Source: Hyphomicrobiales bacterium
GTDB lineage: Bacteria; Pseudomonadota; Alphaproteobacteria; Rhizobiales; Beijerinckiaceae
Reading direction: 5' to 3'
Assembly: GCA_930633495.1 (NCBI GenBank)
Contig: CAKNFJ010000001.1
Coordinates: 1,302,001-1,366,000, forward strand
DNA: 64,000 nt
The position numbers were made by a program, and so were the translations under genes. Below the pieces are notes generated by a model. The model was not told the DNA's origin and searched no databases. It saw nothing but the letters and a program-made list of their open reading frames with translations. Position 1 is the stretch's first letter. Each line of letters starts with the position of its first letter. Shown here piece after piece: positions 45,171 through 54,128 of this stretch.

Positions 45171-46795
45171 CCGCGCCGCTGCTTTCCGTCGAAGACCTCT
45201 CCGTCGCCTTCCGCCAAGGCGGGCGGGAGACGCTCGCGGTCGATCACGTCTCCTTCTCGATCGCCAAGGGCGAGACGCTGGCGCTGGTCGGCGAATCCGG
45301 CTCCGGCAAGTCGGTCTCGGCGCTATCGATCCTGAAGCTGCTCAACTATCCGGCGGCGCGTCACCCATCCGGCAAGGTGCTGTTCAACGGGCAGGACCTG
45401 ATCGCGGCCGACGAGGATGCGATGCGCAAGGTGCGCGGCAACGACATCACCATGGTGTTCCAGGAGCCGATGACCTCGCTCAACCCGCTGCACACCATCG
45501 AGCGGCAGATCGGCGAGATCCTCGAACTGCACAAGGGCCTGCGCGGCGAGAAGGCGCGCGCCCGCACGCTGGAGCTGCTCGACCTTGTCGGTATCCGTGA
45601 CGCTGCGAGCCGGCTCGATGCCTACCCGCACCAGCTCTCGGGCGGCCAGCGTCAGCGCGTGATGATCGCGATGGCGCTCGCCAACGAACCGGAACTGCTG
45701 GTCGCCGACGAGCCGACCACCGCGCTCGACGTCACCGTGCAGGCGCAGATCCTGAAGCTGCTGAAGGAGCTTCAAGCGCGGCTCGGCATGGCGATGCTGT
45801 TCATCACCCATGATCTCGGCATCGTCCGGCGCATCGCCGACCGGGTCTGCGTGATGCTGAAAGGCAAGGTCGTCGAGCACGGCCCCGTAGCCGAGATCTT
45901 CGCCAACCCGCAGCACGACTACACCAAGCGCCTGCTTGCCGCCGAGCCCAAGGGGCGCCCCGGCCCGGTTCCGGCCGACGCCGCGACGCTGCTGGAAGCC
46001 GGGCCGGTCAAGGTCTGGTTCCCGATCAAATCCGGCCTGCTGCGCCGCACGACAGGCCATGTGAAGGCGGTCGACGGCATCTCGGTCAAGGTTCGCGAGG
46101 GCGAGACACTGGGCGTCGTCGGCGAATCCGGCTCGGGCAAGACCACGCTCGGCCTCGCCATCCTGAGGCTGATCGCGTCGGAGGGGCCGATCGTCTTCCT
46201 CGGCGACCGCATCGACGGATTGTCCAGCAAGCAGGTCCGGCCGAAGCGCAAGGATTTGCAGGTCGTCTTCCAGGACCCCTATGGCTCGCTCTCGCCGCGC
46301 ATGTCGGTGGCCGAGATCGTGGCGGAGGGGCTCGCCATCCAGCAACCGAACCTGACCTATCAGCAGCGCCGCGAGATCGTGGCGCAGGCGCTCGTCGATG
46401 TCGGCCTCGATCCCGCGGCGATGGATCGCTATCCGCACGAATTCTCCGGCGGCCAGCGCCAGCGCATCGCGATCGCGCGCGCCATGGCGCTCGATCCGAA
46501 ATTCGTCGTGCTCGACGAGCCGACCTCGGCGCTCGACATGTCCGTGCAGGCGCAGATCGTCGAATTGCTGCGCGGCCTGCAAACCAGGCGCAAGCTGGGC
46601 TATCTCTTCATCAGCCACGATCTCAAGGTCGTGCGGGCGCTGTCGCACCGGGTGGTGGTGATGCAGAACGGCAAGGTCGTCGAAGAAGGCCCGGCAGAGA
46701 CGATCTTCGCTCAGCCGCGCGAAGCCTATACGCAGGCGCTGCTCGCCGCCGCGCTCAACCTCGATACCGCCGCCGGCGGCGCAGTGAGGGATTGA
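45167..46795 (+). CDS. yejF: Microcin C/peptide ABC transporter ATP-binding protein YejF
   Basis: A 542-residue protein with two ATPase domains. Walker A motifs are [14 protein letters not shown] and [14 protein letters not shown]; the signatures are [15 protein letters not shown] and [15 protein letters not shown]; Walker B segments are [14 protein letters not shown] and [13 protein letters not shown]. It completes the yejABEF importer and supplies both ATP sites. The start ATG overlaps the yejE stop, and phosphopentomutase follows 2 bp after the stop. Confidence 0.95.
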   Translation: MTAPLLSVEDLSVAFRQGGRETLAVDHVSFSIAKGETLALVGESGSGKSVSALSILKLLNYPAARHPSGKVLFNGQDLIAADEDAMRKVRGNDITMVFQEPMTSLNPLHTIERQIGEILELHKGLRGEKARARTLELLDLVGIRDAASRLDAYPHQLSGGQRQRVMIAMALANEPELLVADEPTTALDVTVQAQILKLLKELQARLGMAMLFITHDLGIVRRIADRVCVMLKGKVVEHGPVAEIFANPQHDYTKRLLAAEPKGRPGPVPADAATLLEAGPVKVWFPIKSGLLRRTTGHVKAVDGISVKVREGETLGVVGESGSGKTTLGLAILRLIASEGPIVFLGDRIDGLSSKQVRPKRKDLQVVFQDPYGSLSPRMSVAEIVAEGLAIQQPNLTYQQRREIVAQALVDVGLDPAAMDRYPHEFSGGQRQRIAIARAMALDPKFVVLDEPTSALDMSVQAQIVELLRGLQTRRKLGYLFISHDLKVVRALSHRVVVMQNGKVVEEGPAETIFAQPREAYTQALLAAALNLDTAAGGAVRD

Positions 46796-46797
46796 GG

Positions 46798-48015
46798 ATG
46801 GCGCGCGCACTCCTGATCGTGCTGGACTCCGTCGGCTGTGGCGGCGCGGCCGATGCGGCAGCCTATGGCGATGCCGGCTCCGACACGCTGGGGCATATCG
46901 CCGAAGCCTGCGCGGATGGCCGGGGCGATCGCGAGGGACTGCGCAGCGGACCGCTCGCGCTGCCGAACCTCGCGCGGCTCGGCCTCGCCCATGCCTGCGA
47001 AGCCTCGACCGGCCGGCCGCTCGCCGGTGTCGCGAAGCCGGCCAAGCCCGAAGGGCGCTGGGGCTATGGTGTCGAGGTCAGCCAGGGCAAGGACACCCCG
47101 TCCGGCCATTGGGAGATCGCCGGCTGCCCGGTGTCGTTCGAATGGGGCTATTTCACCGCGCTGGAGAATTCCTTCCCGCCCGAGCTGATCGCCGGCATCA
47201 TCAAGGAAGGTGCGCTCCCCGGCATCCTCGGCAACAGGCACGCCTCAGGCACCGCCATCATCGACGAACTCGGCGCCGAGCACATCTGGACCGGCAAGCC
47301 GATCTGCTATACCTCGGTCGACTCCGTGCTGCAGATCGCGGCGCATGAGGAGCATTTCGGGCTCGACCGGCTCTATGCGCTCTGCAAGACCGTGCGCAAC
47401 CTGGTCGATCCCCTGCGGATCGGCCGCGTCATCGCGCGGCCCTTCGTCGGCTCGCCGGAAGAAGGTTTCACCCGCACCGCCAACCGCAAGGACTTCGCCA
47501 TCCCGCCGCCGGACGAGACGATCCTCGACCGGTTGACGGCCAAGGGCCGCATGGTCGTGACCGTCGGCAAGATCGGCGACATCTTCGCCCATCGCTCGAC
47601 CGGCACCGAGATCAAGCCCTTCGGCAATGCGGCGATGGTCGAGGCGGCGCTCGAAGCCTGGGACGGACTTCAAGATGGCGGCTTCTGCTTCGTCAACCTC
47701 GTCGATTTCGATACCGAGTATGGTCACCGTCGCGACATTCCCGGCTATGCGGCGGCGCTGGAAGCCTTCGACCGTCTCGTTCCGCATCTCGAGGCGGCGC
47801 TGAAACCCGGCGACATCGCCGTCATCACGGCCGACCACGGCAATGATCCGAGCTGGCGCGGCAACGACCATACCCGCGAGCATGTACCGATTCTCGCCTT
47901 CGGCCCCGGGATCGCGCCGGAGCCGCTCGGGCGGCGTGAGAGCTTCGCCGACATCGCCGCGAGCCTCGGCATCACCCTCGGCATCGGCCCGGTCGGCCCC
48001 GGTCGCCACTGGTAG
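46798..48015 (+). CDS. deoB: Phosphopentomutase
   Basis: A 405-residue metalloenzyme of the alkaline phosphatase superfamily, interconverting ribose 1-phosphate and ribose 5-phosphate (and the deoxy forms) in nucleoside salvage. Motifs: [20 protein letters not shown] at the start, [14 protein letters not shown], and the metal-binding [20 protein letters not shown] near the end. ATG 46798 is 2 bp after yejF with GAGGG upstream, so it is the last gene of the yej operon. It is convergent with the phosphatase gene. Confidence 0.95.
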   Translation: MARALLIVLDSVGCGGAADAAAYGDAGSDTLGHIAEACADGRGDREGLRSGPLALPNLARLGLAHACEASTGRPLAGVAKPAKPEGRWGYGVEVSQGKDTPSGHWEIAGCPVSFEWGYFTALENSFPPELIAGIIKEGALPGILGNRHASGTAIIDELGAEHIWTGKPICYTSVDSVLQIAAHEEHFGLDRLYALCKTVRNLVDPLRIGRVIARPFVGSPEEGFTRTANRKDFAIPPPDETILDRLTAKGRMVVTVGKIGDIFAHRSTGTEIKPFGNAAMVEAALEAWDGLQDGGFCFVNLVDFDTEYGHRRDIPGYAAALEAFDRLVPHLEAALKPGDIAVITADHGNDPSWRGNDHTREHVPILAFGPGIAPEPLGRRESFADIAASLGITLGIGPVGPGRHW

Positions 48016-48025
48016 GCTGGCAGCC

Positions 48026-48532
48026 TCAGCGCTGCAAGCGCTGCTTGATCCGTTTGACCAGTCCGTCCCGGACCTCGCGATAAGCGTCGAGCTTCTGCTC
48101 GCGCGAGCCCTGGAACAGGGTCGGATCGACCGTCGGCCAATACTCGACCTCGGCGGCGAGCGTGCGGGTCAGCTCCAGCGCCTTGTGATGCGCCTCGGGC
48201 GAGAGCGAGACGATCAGGTCGAAGTTGAGCCCCTCCCACTCCTCCAGCTCCTCGACCGATTTCGGCTTGTGCCGGCTCAGGTCGATCCCGATCTCGTCCA
48301 GAACCGCGAGCGCGAAGCCATCCGGCTCGCCCTTGCGCGCGCCTGCCGACTGCACATAGATCGACTTGCCGAAAAAATGCTTGGCCAGTGCCTCCGCCAT
48401 CGGCGAGCGCACGGCGTTCATCGCGCACATGAAGAGCACGCTCTGGACCTTGCGCGGGAGCATCTCTGCATCCGCTGCATTTTCGTCACGCGAACCGGCT
48501 TGTGCCTCGCTGGAAAATGCCTTCTGCTCCAA
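48026..48532 (-). CDS. Low-molecular-weight protein-tyrosine-phosphatase family protein
   Basis: A protein of up to 168 residues with the CX5R phosphatase loop FMCAMNAVRSPMAEAL (Cys36, Arg42 in the long form) and DLIVSLSPEAHHKAL further on. The C-terminal acid loop is WPTVDPT. The frame is open from a TTG at 48532, 5 bp after the UPF0262 stop; an ATG at 48463 would give 145 residues and is a realistic alternative. In related genomes it ends the murA-hisD block. It may act on phosphotyrosine or arsenate. Confidence 0.87.
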   Translation of the reverse strand: MEQKAFSSEAQAGSRDENAADAEMLPRKVQSVLFMCAMNAVRSPMAEALAKHFFGKSIYVQSAGARKGEPDGFALAVLDEIGIDLSRHKPKSVEELEEWEGLNFDLIVSLSPEAHHKALELTRTLAAEVEYWPTVDPTLFQGSREQKLDAYREVRDGLVKRIKQRLQR

Positions 48533-48537
48533 GCGCG

Positions 48538-49026
48538 TCAGCCCTTCCAGTGCAGGGCGTAGATCAGCGTGAAAAGGCGGCGGGCGGTGTCGAAATCGAC
48601 CTCGACCTTGTTGGCGAGCCGCTCGGCCAGGATGCCGGCCGCTTCGTCGTGCAGACCGCGCCGCCCCATGTCGATCGCTTCGATCTGCGCAGGCGTCGCC
48701 GTACGGATCGCGGCATAGTAGCTCTCGCAGACCAGCTCGTAGTCCTTGATGATGCGGCGGAACGGGCTGAGCGACAGGTGATGGGTCATCACAGGCGAGC
48801 CGTCCGACTGCTTGATCTCGAAGACCAGGCGGCGCTCGACCAGAGCAAGATGGGCGAGATAGGGCCCGCCATCATGCTCGGGCACGGTGAAGCTGTTGCG
48901 CTCGATGAGATCGTAGATCGCGACGGCGCGTTCGTGCTCCTGATCGGGCGAGCCACGGCCAAGGGAGTTTTCGTCGAGCGTGACGCCGACAAGGCACTGC
49001 TTGCTGGTGGTCGAGACGTCGTCCAT
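48538..49026 (-). CDS. UPF0262 family protein
   Basis: A 162-residue soluble protein with the conserved segments [37 protein letters not shown] and [19 protein letters not shown] of the alphaproteobacterial UPF0262 family. ATG 49026 follows GGAGGGGTG. It lies 37 bp after hisD and 5 bp before the phosphatase gene. No biochemical function is known. Linkage to hisD in the order suggests constant co-transcription rather than a histidine role. Confidence 0.92.
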   Translation of the reverse strand: MDDVSTTSKQCLVGVTLDENSLGRGSPDQEHERAVAIYDLIERNSFTVPEHDGGPYLAHLALVERRLVFEIKQSDGSPVMTHHLSLSPFRRIIKDYELVCESYYAAIRTATPAQIEAIDMGRRGLHDEAAGILAERLANKVEVDFDTARRLFTLIYALHWKG

Positions 49027-49063
49027 CACCCCTCCTGTCGCGGCGCCGTCCGATGTCCGGCGC

Positions 49064-50356
49064 TCAGAGATTGAGCCTGATCGTCACGGATCGGCCATGC
49101 GCCTGCAAGCCCTCCGCTTCGGCGAGATGCGTCGCGGCCGAAGCCAGCGCGCGCAAACCGTCGGGGCCGCATTTCAGGAGCGAGGTCCGCTTCATGAAAT
49201 CGCCGACGCCGAGGCCGGACGAGAAGCGCGCCGAGCGCGCCGTCGGCAGCACATGGTTGGGGCCGCCGACATAGTCGCCGATCGCCTCGGGCGTATGACC
49301 GCCGAGGAAGATCGCGCCGGCGTTGCGGATGAGGCCAGCGAGGCGTTCCGGCTCGCTGGTCATGATCTCGAGGTGTTCGGGCGCGATGCGGTCGACCAGC
49401 GGCACGGCCGCCTCGAGGTCCGCGACCAGCAGGATGGCGCCGAAATCCTCCCAGCTCTTGCCGGCGATCCCGGCCCGCGGCAACGTCGCGAGCTGGGCCG
49501 CAACCGCCTTCTCGACTTCGGCCGCGAGCGCGGCGTCGTCCGTCATCAGGATCGACTGGGCAGAAACATCGTGCTCGGCCTGGGCCAGCAGATCGGCGGC
49601 GATCCAGTCGGGATTCGCGCTACGGTCGGCGATCACGAGCACTTCCGAGGGGCCGGCGATCATATCGATGCCGACCTGGCCGAAGACCCGGCGCTTGGCG
49701 GCGGCGACGTAGGCGTTGCCCGGCCCGACGATCTTGGCGACGGGCGCGATGGTCGCCGTGCCATAGGCCAGTGCCGCGACGGCCTGCGCGCCGCCGATGC
49801 GATAGACCTCGTCGACGCCGGCCAGCCGCGCCGCCGCCAGCACGAGCGGATTGGTCTCACCGCGCGGGGTCGGGGCGACCATGACGATGCGCGGCACGCC
49901 GGCGACCTTCGCAGGGATCGCATTCATCAGCACCGAGGAGGGGTAGCTCGCCGTGCCTCCAGGGACATAGAGACCGACGGCCTCGATCGCGCTCCAACGC
50001 CAGCCGGCCTCGACGCCGGCGGCATCCTTCACCCAGGAATCCGCCGGCTTCTGGCGCTCGTGATAGACGGCGATGCGTTCGCGGGCGGTCTCCAGCGCCG
50101 CAAGCAGCTCCGGCGTGCAGGACGCGACCGCAGCGTCGATCTCCGCCTCGCTGACGCGCAGGGTCTGCGGCGTCAGGTCGAGGGCGTCGAAACGGCTGGT
50201 ATAGGAGACGAGCGCGGCATCGCCCTTCTCGCGAACCTCCGCGATGATGCCGGCGGCGACGCGATCGACCTCCTCCGAGACCTCGCGCTTGGCGGACAAA
50301 AGCGCGGCGAAGCCTTCCGCGAAGCGTGTATCCCTGTCGTCGAGCCTGATCGGCAT
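49064..50356 (-). CDS. hisD: Histidinol dehydrogenase
   Basis: A 430-residue zinc enzyme that oxidises histidinol to histidine in two steps. Motifs: [33 protein letters not shown], the metal-site [13 protein letters not shown], the catalytic Glu-His in IAPEHLEIM, and [22 protein letters not shown] 50356 gives the usual MPIRLDDRD start. It is separate from other his genes, within the murA block, as is normal for this order. A palindromic repeat lies upstream. Confidence 0.96.
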   Translation of the reverse strand: MPIRLDDRDTRFAEGFAALLSAKREVSEEVDRVAAGIIAEVREKGDAALVSYTSRFDALDLTPQTLRVSEAEIDAAVASCTPELLAALETARERIAVYHERQKPADSWVKDAAGVEAGWRWSAIEAVGLYVPGGTASYPSSVLMNAIPAKVAGVPRIVMVAPTPRGETNPLVLAAARLAGVDEVYRIGGAQAVAALAYGTATIAPVAKIVGPGNAYVAAAKRRVFGQVGIDMIAGPSEVLVIADRSANPDWIAADLLAQAEHDVSAQSILMTDDAALAAEVEKAVAAQLATLPRAGIAGKSWEDFGAILLVADLEAAVPLVDRIAPEHLEIMTSEPERLAGLIRNAGAIFLGGHTPEAIGDYVGGPNHVLPTARSARFSSGLGVGDFMKRTSLLKCGPDGLRALASAATHLAEAEGLQAHGRSVTIRLNL

Positions 50357-50387
50357 GGGTATCCTCGGGGAATCCGAACTCTCGATC

Positions 50388-50496
50388 GTCATTCCGGGCG
50401 TAGCGCAGCGAAGACCCGGAATCCATCTTGGAGCGCCGTCGCCCCTCGATGGCCCCCCGGATCGGCGCCGCTTCGCGGCTTGTCCGGTATGACGGC
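50388..50496. repeat. Palindromic intergenic repeat between DUF2948 and hisD
   Basis: CGTCATTCCGGG at the left is matched imperfectly by CCGGTATGACGG at the right (one mismatch). The inner arms are partially complementary. The element interrupts an otherwise compact operon, so hisD may have its own promoter downstream of it. Confidence 0.75.
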
Positions 50497-50566
50497 GCGT
50501 TCTTAGACGAAGGGTGGCGAAGGTTGAAGCGGGCGCCGGCCGAAAAGCGGCGGCAGCCTCACAGAC

Positions 50567-51010
50567 TCAGGCGTCGGGGTGACCGGGCGTCGCCACGGCT
50601 TCCCAGACGGGACCGAGGTCCTTCATCTGGGCTTCTACGCATTCGACCGAGAGGCGGATCGCCGCGCCTTCCGAGAAATGCAGCGTGACGTCGCCGGCCG
50701 GATCCTCACCCTGATCGAAGGTGACGGCGAGAAGGTTCAGCACCTTATCGGGATCGTTCTTGTCGAGCTTGGCGCTGCGCACCGAGAGCACCCGGTCGAA
50801 ATGAAGCGCCGTCAGGCGCCGCCGGCGCTTGCCATGCTGCGCGCCTTCCCAGTCGAAACGGCGCAGTGCCAGCGCGAAGCGCTTCTCCGCCGGCAGATAG
50901 AGCAGATCGGCCGCCTTGAGGACGGCATCCTGCAGATGCGCCGAAACGATCCCGAGATCGTCGGCATCGAGCGCGATGAGCTTCAGCGGGGCGGCGGCAT
51001 CGTCTGACAT
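50567..51010 (-). CDS. DUF2948 family protein
   Basis: A 147-residue soluble protein. The segments LKLIALDADDLGIVSAHLQD, KRFALALRRFDWEG and LNLLAVTFDQGEDPAG, with GDVTLHFSEGAAIRLSVECV near the C-terminus, match the DUF2948 family, which is nearly always next to murA and hisD in Hyphomicrobiales. It is 31 bp downstream of murA. No function is known. Confidence 0.92.
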   Translation of the reverse strand: MSDDAAAPLKLIALDADDLGIVSAHLQDAVLKAADLLYLPAEKRFALALRRFDWEGAQHGKRRRRLTALHFDRVLSVRSAKLDKNDPDKVLNLLAVTFDQGEDPAGDVTLHFSEGAAIRLSVECVEAQMKDLGPVWEAVATPGHPDA

Positions 51011-51041
51011 GATCGAGTTCTGACGAGCCGCCTCGCGAAAA

Positions 51042-52331
51042 TCAACCGCTGATGCGCTCCACCACCGCGCCGCAGCGCGTCAGCTTGGATTCCAGCGCCT
51101 CGAAACCGCGGTCGAGATGGTAGACGCGGTTGATCGTGGTGTCGCCTTCGGCGGCGAGACCGCCAATCACCAGCGAGACCGAGGCGCGCAAATCGGTGGC
51201 CATCACCGGTGCGCCGGTCAGCTTCTCCACCCCTTCGACATGGGCGGCATCGCCATCGAGCCTGATCCTGGCGCCGAGGCGGGCGAGTTCCTGCACATGC
51301 ATGAAGCGGTTTTCGAAGATCGTCTCGCGGATGCGCGAGGTGCCCTTGGCCTTCGTCATCAGCGCCATGAACTGCGCCTGCAGGTCGGTCGGGAAGCCCG
51401 GGAAGGGATCGGTATCGACATCGACCGCCTCGATGCCGTGGCCGTTGCGGCATACGCGGATGCCGTGATTGGTCTCGCTGATCTCGACACCGGCCTTGGT
51501 CAGCACGTCGAGCGCGGACTGAAGCAGGTCAGCCCGCGCGCCCTCGAGAAGGACGTCGCCGCCGGTCATCGCGACGGCCATGGCGTAGGTGCCGGTCTCG
51601 ATCCGGTCCGGCAGAACGGCATGATGCGCGCCGCCGAGGCGGGCGACGCCGGTCACCACGATGCGGGAGGTGCCCGCACCTTCGATCTTGGCGCCCATCT
51701 TGACGAGGCATGCGGCGAGATCTGTCACTTCCGGCTCGCGCGCGGCATTCTCGATGACGGTGGTGCCCTGCGCCAGGACGGCGGCCATCAGCGCGGTATG
51801 CGTGCCGCCGACTGTCACCTTCGGGAAGACGATCTCGCCGCCCTTCAGCCCCTTCGGCGCGCGCGCCAGCGCATAGCCATTCTCGATCACGATCTCGGCG
51901 CCGAGCTTCTCCAGCGCCATCAGAAGCAGATCGACCGGACGCGTGCCGATGGCACAACCGCCGGGCAGTGACACCTTGGCCTCGCCCATGCGGGCCAGGA
52001 TCGGCGCGATCACCCAGAAGCTCGCCCGCATGGTCGAGACCAGCTCGTAGGGCGCACAGGTGTCGACGATCTGGCGGGCGGTCAACGAGATGTTCTGGCC
52101 GGTCTCGGCCGACTGGCCGATGCGCTTGCCGGCAACGGTGCGGTCGACGCCCTGGTTCGACAGAATGCGCGAGAGGGCCGTGACGTCCGAAAGACGCGGC
52201 ACGTTCGTCAGCGTCAGGGTCTCGTCGGTCAGCAGACTCGCGATCATCAGCGGCAAGGCGGCGTTCTTGGCGCCGGAAATCGGAATGGCGCCATTGAGGC
52301 GCTGGCCGCCAGTGATGCGGATCTTGTCCAT
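51042..52331 (-). CDS. murA: UDP-N-acetylglucosamine 1-carboxyvinyltransferase
   Basis: A 429-residue EPSP-synthase-like enzyme for the first committed step of peptidoglycan synthesis. Motifs: [20 protein letters not shown] at the start, the active-site Cys in [16 protein letters not shown], and [12 protein letters not shown] later. The Cys predicts fosfomycin sensitivity. It is the first gene of the minus-strand block with DUF2948, hisD, UPF0262 and the phosphatase. Confidence 0.97.
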   Translation of the reverse strand: MDKIRITGGQRLNGAIPISGAKNAALPLMIASLLTDETLTLTNVPRLSDVTALSRILSNQGVDRTVAGKRIGQSAETGQNISLTARQIVDTCAPYELVSTMRASFWVIAPILARMGEAKVSLPGGCAIGTRPVDLLLMALEKLGAEIVIENGYALARAPKGLKGGEIVFPKVTVGGTHTALMAAVLAQGTTVIENAAREPEVTDLAACLVKMGAKIEGAGTSRIVVTGVARLGGAHHAVLPDRIETGTYAMAVAMTGGDVLLEGARADLLQSALDVLTKAGVEISETNHGIRVCRNGHGIEAVDVDTDPFPGFPTDLQAQFMALMTKAKGTSRIRETIFENRFMHVQELARLGARIRLDGDAAHVEGVEKLTGAPVMATDLRASVSLVIGGLAAEGDTTINRVYHLDRGFEALESKLTRCGAVVERISG

Positions 52332-52392
52332 CGTCGAATCCTGCTCGGCCTGCCGGCGAACGGCCGGAGACCCCTGGAAGGGTGAGGGAGGA

Positions 52393-52554
52393 TCAGGACC
52401 GCGGAGTAGCGGCCTGAGCGGGCGGCGCCGGCTCCTGCGCTTTCGCCTCCTCCGAACGGCGAGCGCGAGCCTGGGCCTTGCGGCGCTTCAGGTTCTCGCG
52501 GAGCGCGGCGGCAAGGCGCGCCTGCTTCTCGTCCTCGGCTGTCTGGCGGGTCAC
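52393..52554 (-). CDS. Small basic hypothetical protein
   Basis: A 53-residue protein from a GTG at 52554, beginning [19 protein letters not shown] (first residue read as Met), then [18 protein letters not shown] and a Pro/Ala-rich end. The frame is open further upstream but that part is not protein-like, and no ATG is available near. Small proteins of this composition lie beside murA in other Hyphomicrobiales, which supports it. The ribosome-binding site is weak. Function unknown. Confidence 0.6.
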   Translation of the reverse strand: MTRQTAEDEKQARLAAALRENLKRRKAQARARRSEEAKAQEPAPPAQAATPRS

Positions 52555-52989
52555 GGCATCAGCTCGGCATGGATGTTTGTACGCGGGAACGCGGCGAATT
52601 CGCGGCGGTATCGTTAGACCCTCATCCGCCTGGGGACAAGCGCCGCGCGACCGCCCGGCCGCTTTTCCGGCCCCTCGCCCGGCGACCCGGCTTCGCACCG
52701 GCACGGACGCGGCACCGGCCGCCTGCGGAACGACATTCTCCCGCCTGTCGCCCTTTCGGCATTTCGCTCCCGGACGCCCCGCTTCCGGGAATTTTCATCC
52801 TCTCTCCTGTCCAGGCGCCCTGTGCCGATGCCGGTGTCGCGACGGCGACGAGCCCGGCTCCGCGGCCGGCAACTGACCTATGGTCAACGAAAAAAGCCTA
52901 ACGCTGTTAACTATTTCCGCCGGTTCTTGTTTACACTTCGTTAAGCTCGTTTAGGCTGCCCAACATCAGGCTGTTGCGGGAGTAGCGTT
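52555..52989. other. Intergenic region before the RpfF-like gene
   Basis: This 435-bp stretch has no convincing gene. The left two-thirds are GC-rich without codon-like structure on either strand. From about 52880 it becomes AT-rich (GTTAACTATTT, TTGTTTACACTTCGTTAAG), consistent with a promoter for the crotonase gene; GGGAG precedes its GTG start. Confidence 0.55.
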
Positions 52990-53931
52990 GTGTTGCAGTC
53001 GTTGAAGATCGGAACGGGAACCGTGGTGCCGTCGCTGCTGGAGAGCTGCGAGGTCATCGACGCCATCCGTTACAAGGCCGGCTTCCTGCCGGAGGTTGAG
53101 CTGGCCTATGAGCCGGACATCAAAACGCTCTGGGTCACGATTCGGCCGGAGCTGAAGCCAGTGTTCACGCTCCAGCTGCTCGACAGCCTGGTGAAGATCC
53201 AAAGCGCGATCGCGGCACTGTGGGGCGCGCCGGATCAGTATCACCGCAGCCCGGTGCGCTTCCTGGCGTTCCGCGGCGCCGGTCCGTTCTTCACGCTGGG
53301 CGGCGATCTCGACTTCTATCTGGACTGCCTGGCGCGGAACGACCGCGCAGCGCTCACCGAATATGCGCGGCTGTCGGCGGAAGGGGCGATCTGGAACTCA
53401 AGCGGCCTCAACGGCCTGGTGATCACGCTGTCGACCATCCATGCGAAGGCGATCGGCGGCGGCATCGATGCTCCGCGCTCCTGCAATGTCATGATCGCCG
53501 AGGAGCAGGCCTCGTTCGTCTACCCCGAGATCAAGTTCAACCACTTCCCCATCACGGCCGTCGCCATCCTGTCGCGGCGCATGGGGCAGCAGGCGGCCGA
53601 GCAGATGCTGCTCTCGGGCGAGGAAATGACCGCCCAGGAGTTCATGGCGGCCGGCGGGCTCGAAGCGGTCGTTCCGACCGGGGAAGGCGAAGCCTGGATC
53701 CGCAAATACTGCAGCGACGCCCTGCCGATCCATGCGGCCAAGACCGCGCTCTTCGCCGCCTTCAATCGCCGCGCCGGCGACCTGCGCGAGGAGCTCGGCC
53801 ATCTCGGCCAGATCTGGACCGACTGCATGCTGCGGCTCAGCCCGAGCGCGATCTCGAAGCTGCAGCGCATCGTGCTGACGCAGGACCGCATGCTCTCCCG
53901 CGTCTATCAACGCCACCTGGCGCCGGTCTGA
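52990..53931 (+). CDS. RpfF-like crotonase (putative DSF-type signal synthase)
   Basis: A 313-residue enoyl-CoA hydratase-fold protein. The pattern GPFFTLGGDLDFYLDCLARN, RAALTEYARLS, IHAKAIGGGIDAPRSCNVMI and YPEIKFNHFPITAVAILS follows RpfF (DSF synthase) rather than beta-oxidation enzymes. RpfF uses two Glu 20 residues apart; here they are Asp160 (in GGGID) and Glu180 (in YPEIKF). The start is a GTG behind GGGAG. The next gene, 197 bp away, is a GGDEF-EAL protein, as in Burkholderia rpfF-rpfR. It may make a fatty-acid signal, but the Asp leaves activity uncertain. Confidence 0.82.
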   Translation: MLQSLKIGTGTVVPSLLESCEVIDAIRYKAGFLPEVELAYEPDIKTLWVTIRPELKPVFTLQLLDSLVKIQSAIAALWGAPDQYHRSPVRFLAFRGAGPFFTLGGDLDFYLDCLARNDRAALTEYARLSAEGAIWNSSGLNGLVITLSTIHAKAIGGGIDAPRSCNVMIAEEQASFVYPEIKFNHFPITAVAILSRRMGQQAAEQMLLSGEEMTAQEFMAAGGLEAVVPTGEGEAWIRKYCSDALPIHAAKTALFAAFNRRAGDLREELGHLGQIWTDCMLRLSPSAISKLQRIVLTQDRMLSRVYQRHLAPV

Positions 53932-54128
53932 ACTAGCGCGCGCTCTATCAGAAGTTTAGAGCCGGATTCACCGATCAGATTGCTTCAACCTGATCGGATC
54001 CTGCTCTAATAGCCTCCAAAGCGACAAATCCACACGAAGCATTTACTTCTGCTCCCATAAAACCCCGTGTGATGCGCAAGGCTCGTGCCTTGCGCGCGGG
54101 ACCGCTCATGCGGCAAGGGCAGGAGCAG

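Noticed and set aside
52569..52901. Small plus-strand frames in the gap before the crotonase gene
   Set aside because: Low-complexity Arg/Pro-rich translations with no ribosome-binding site or family match.
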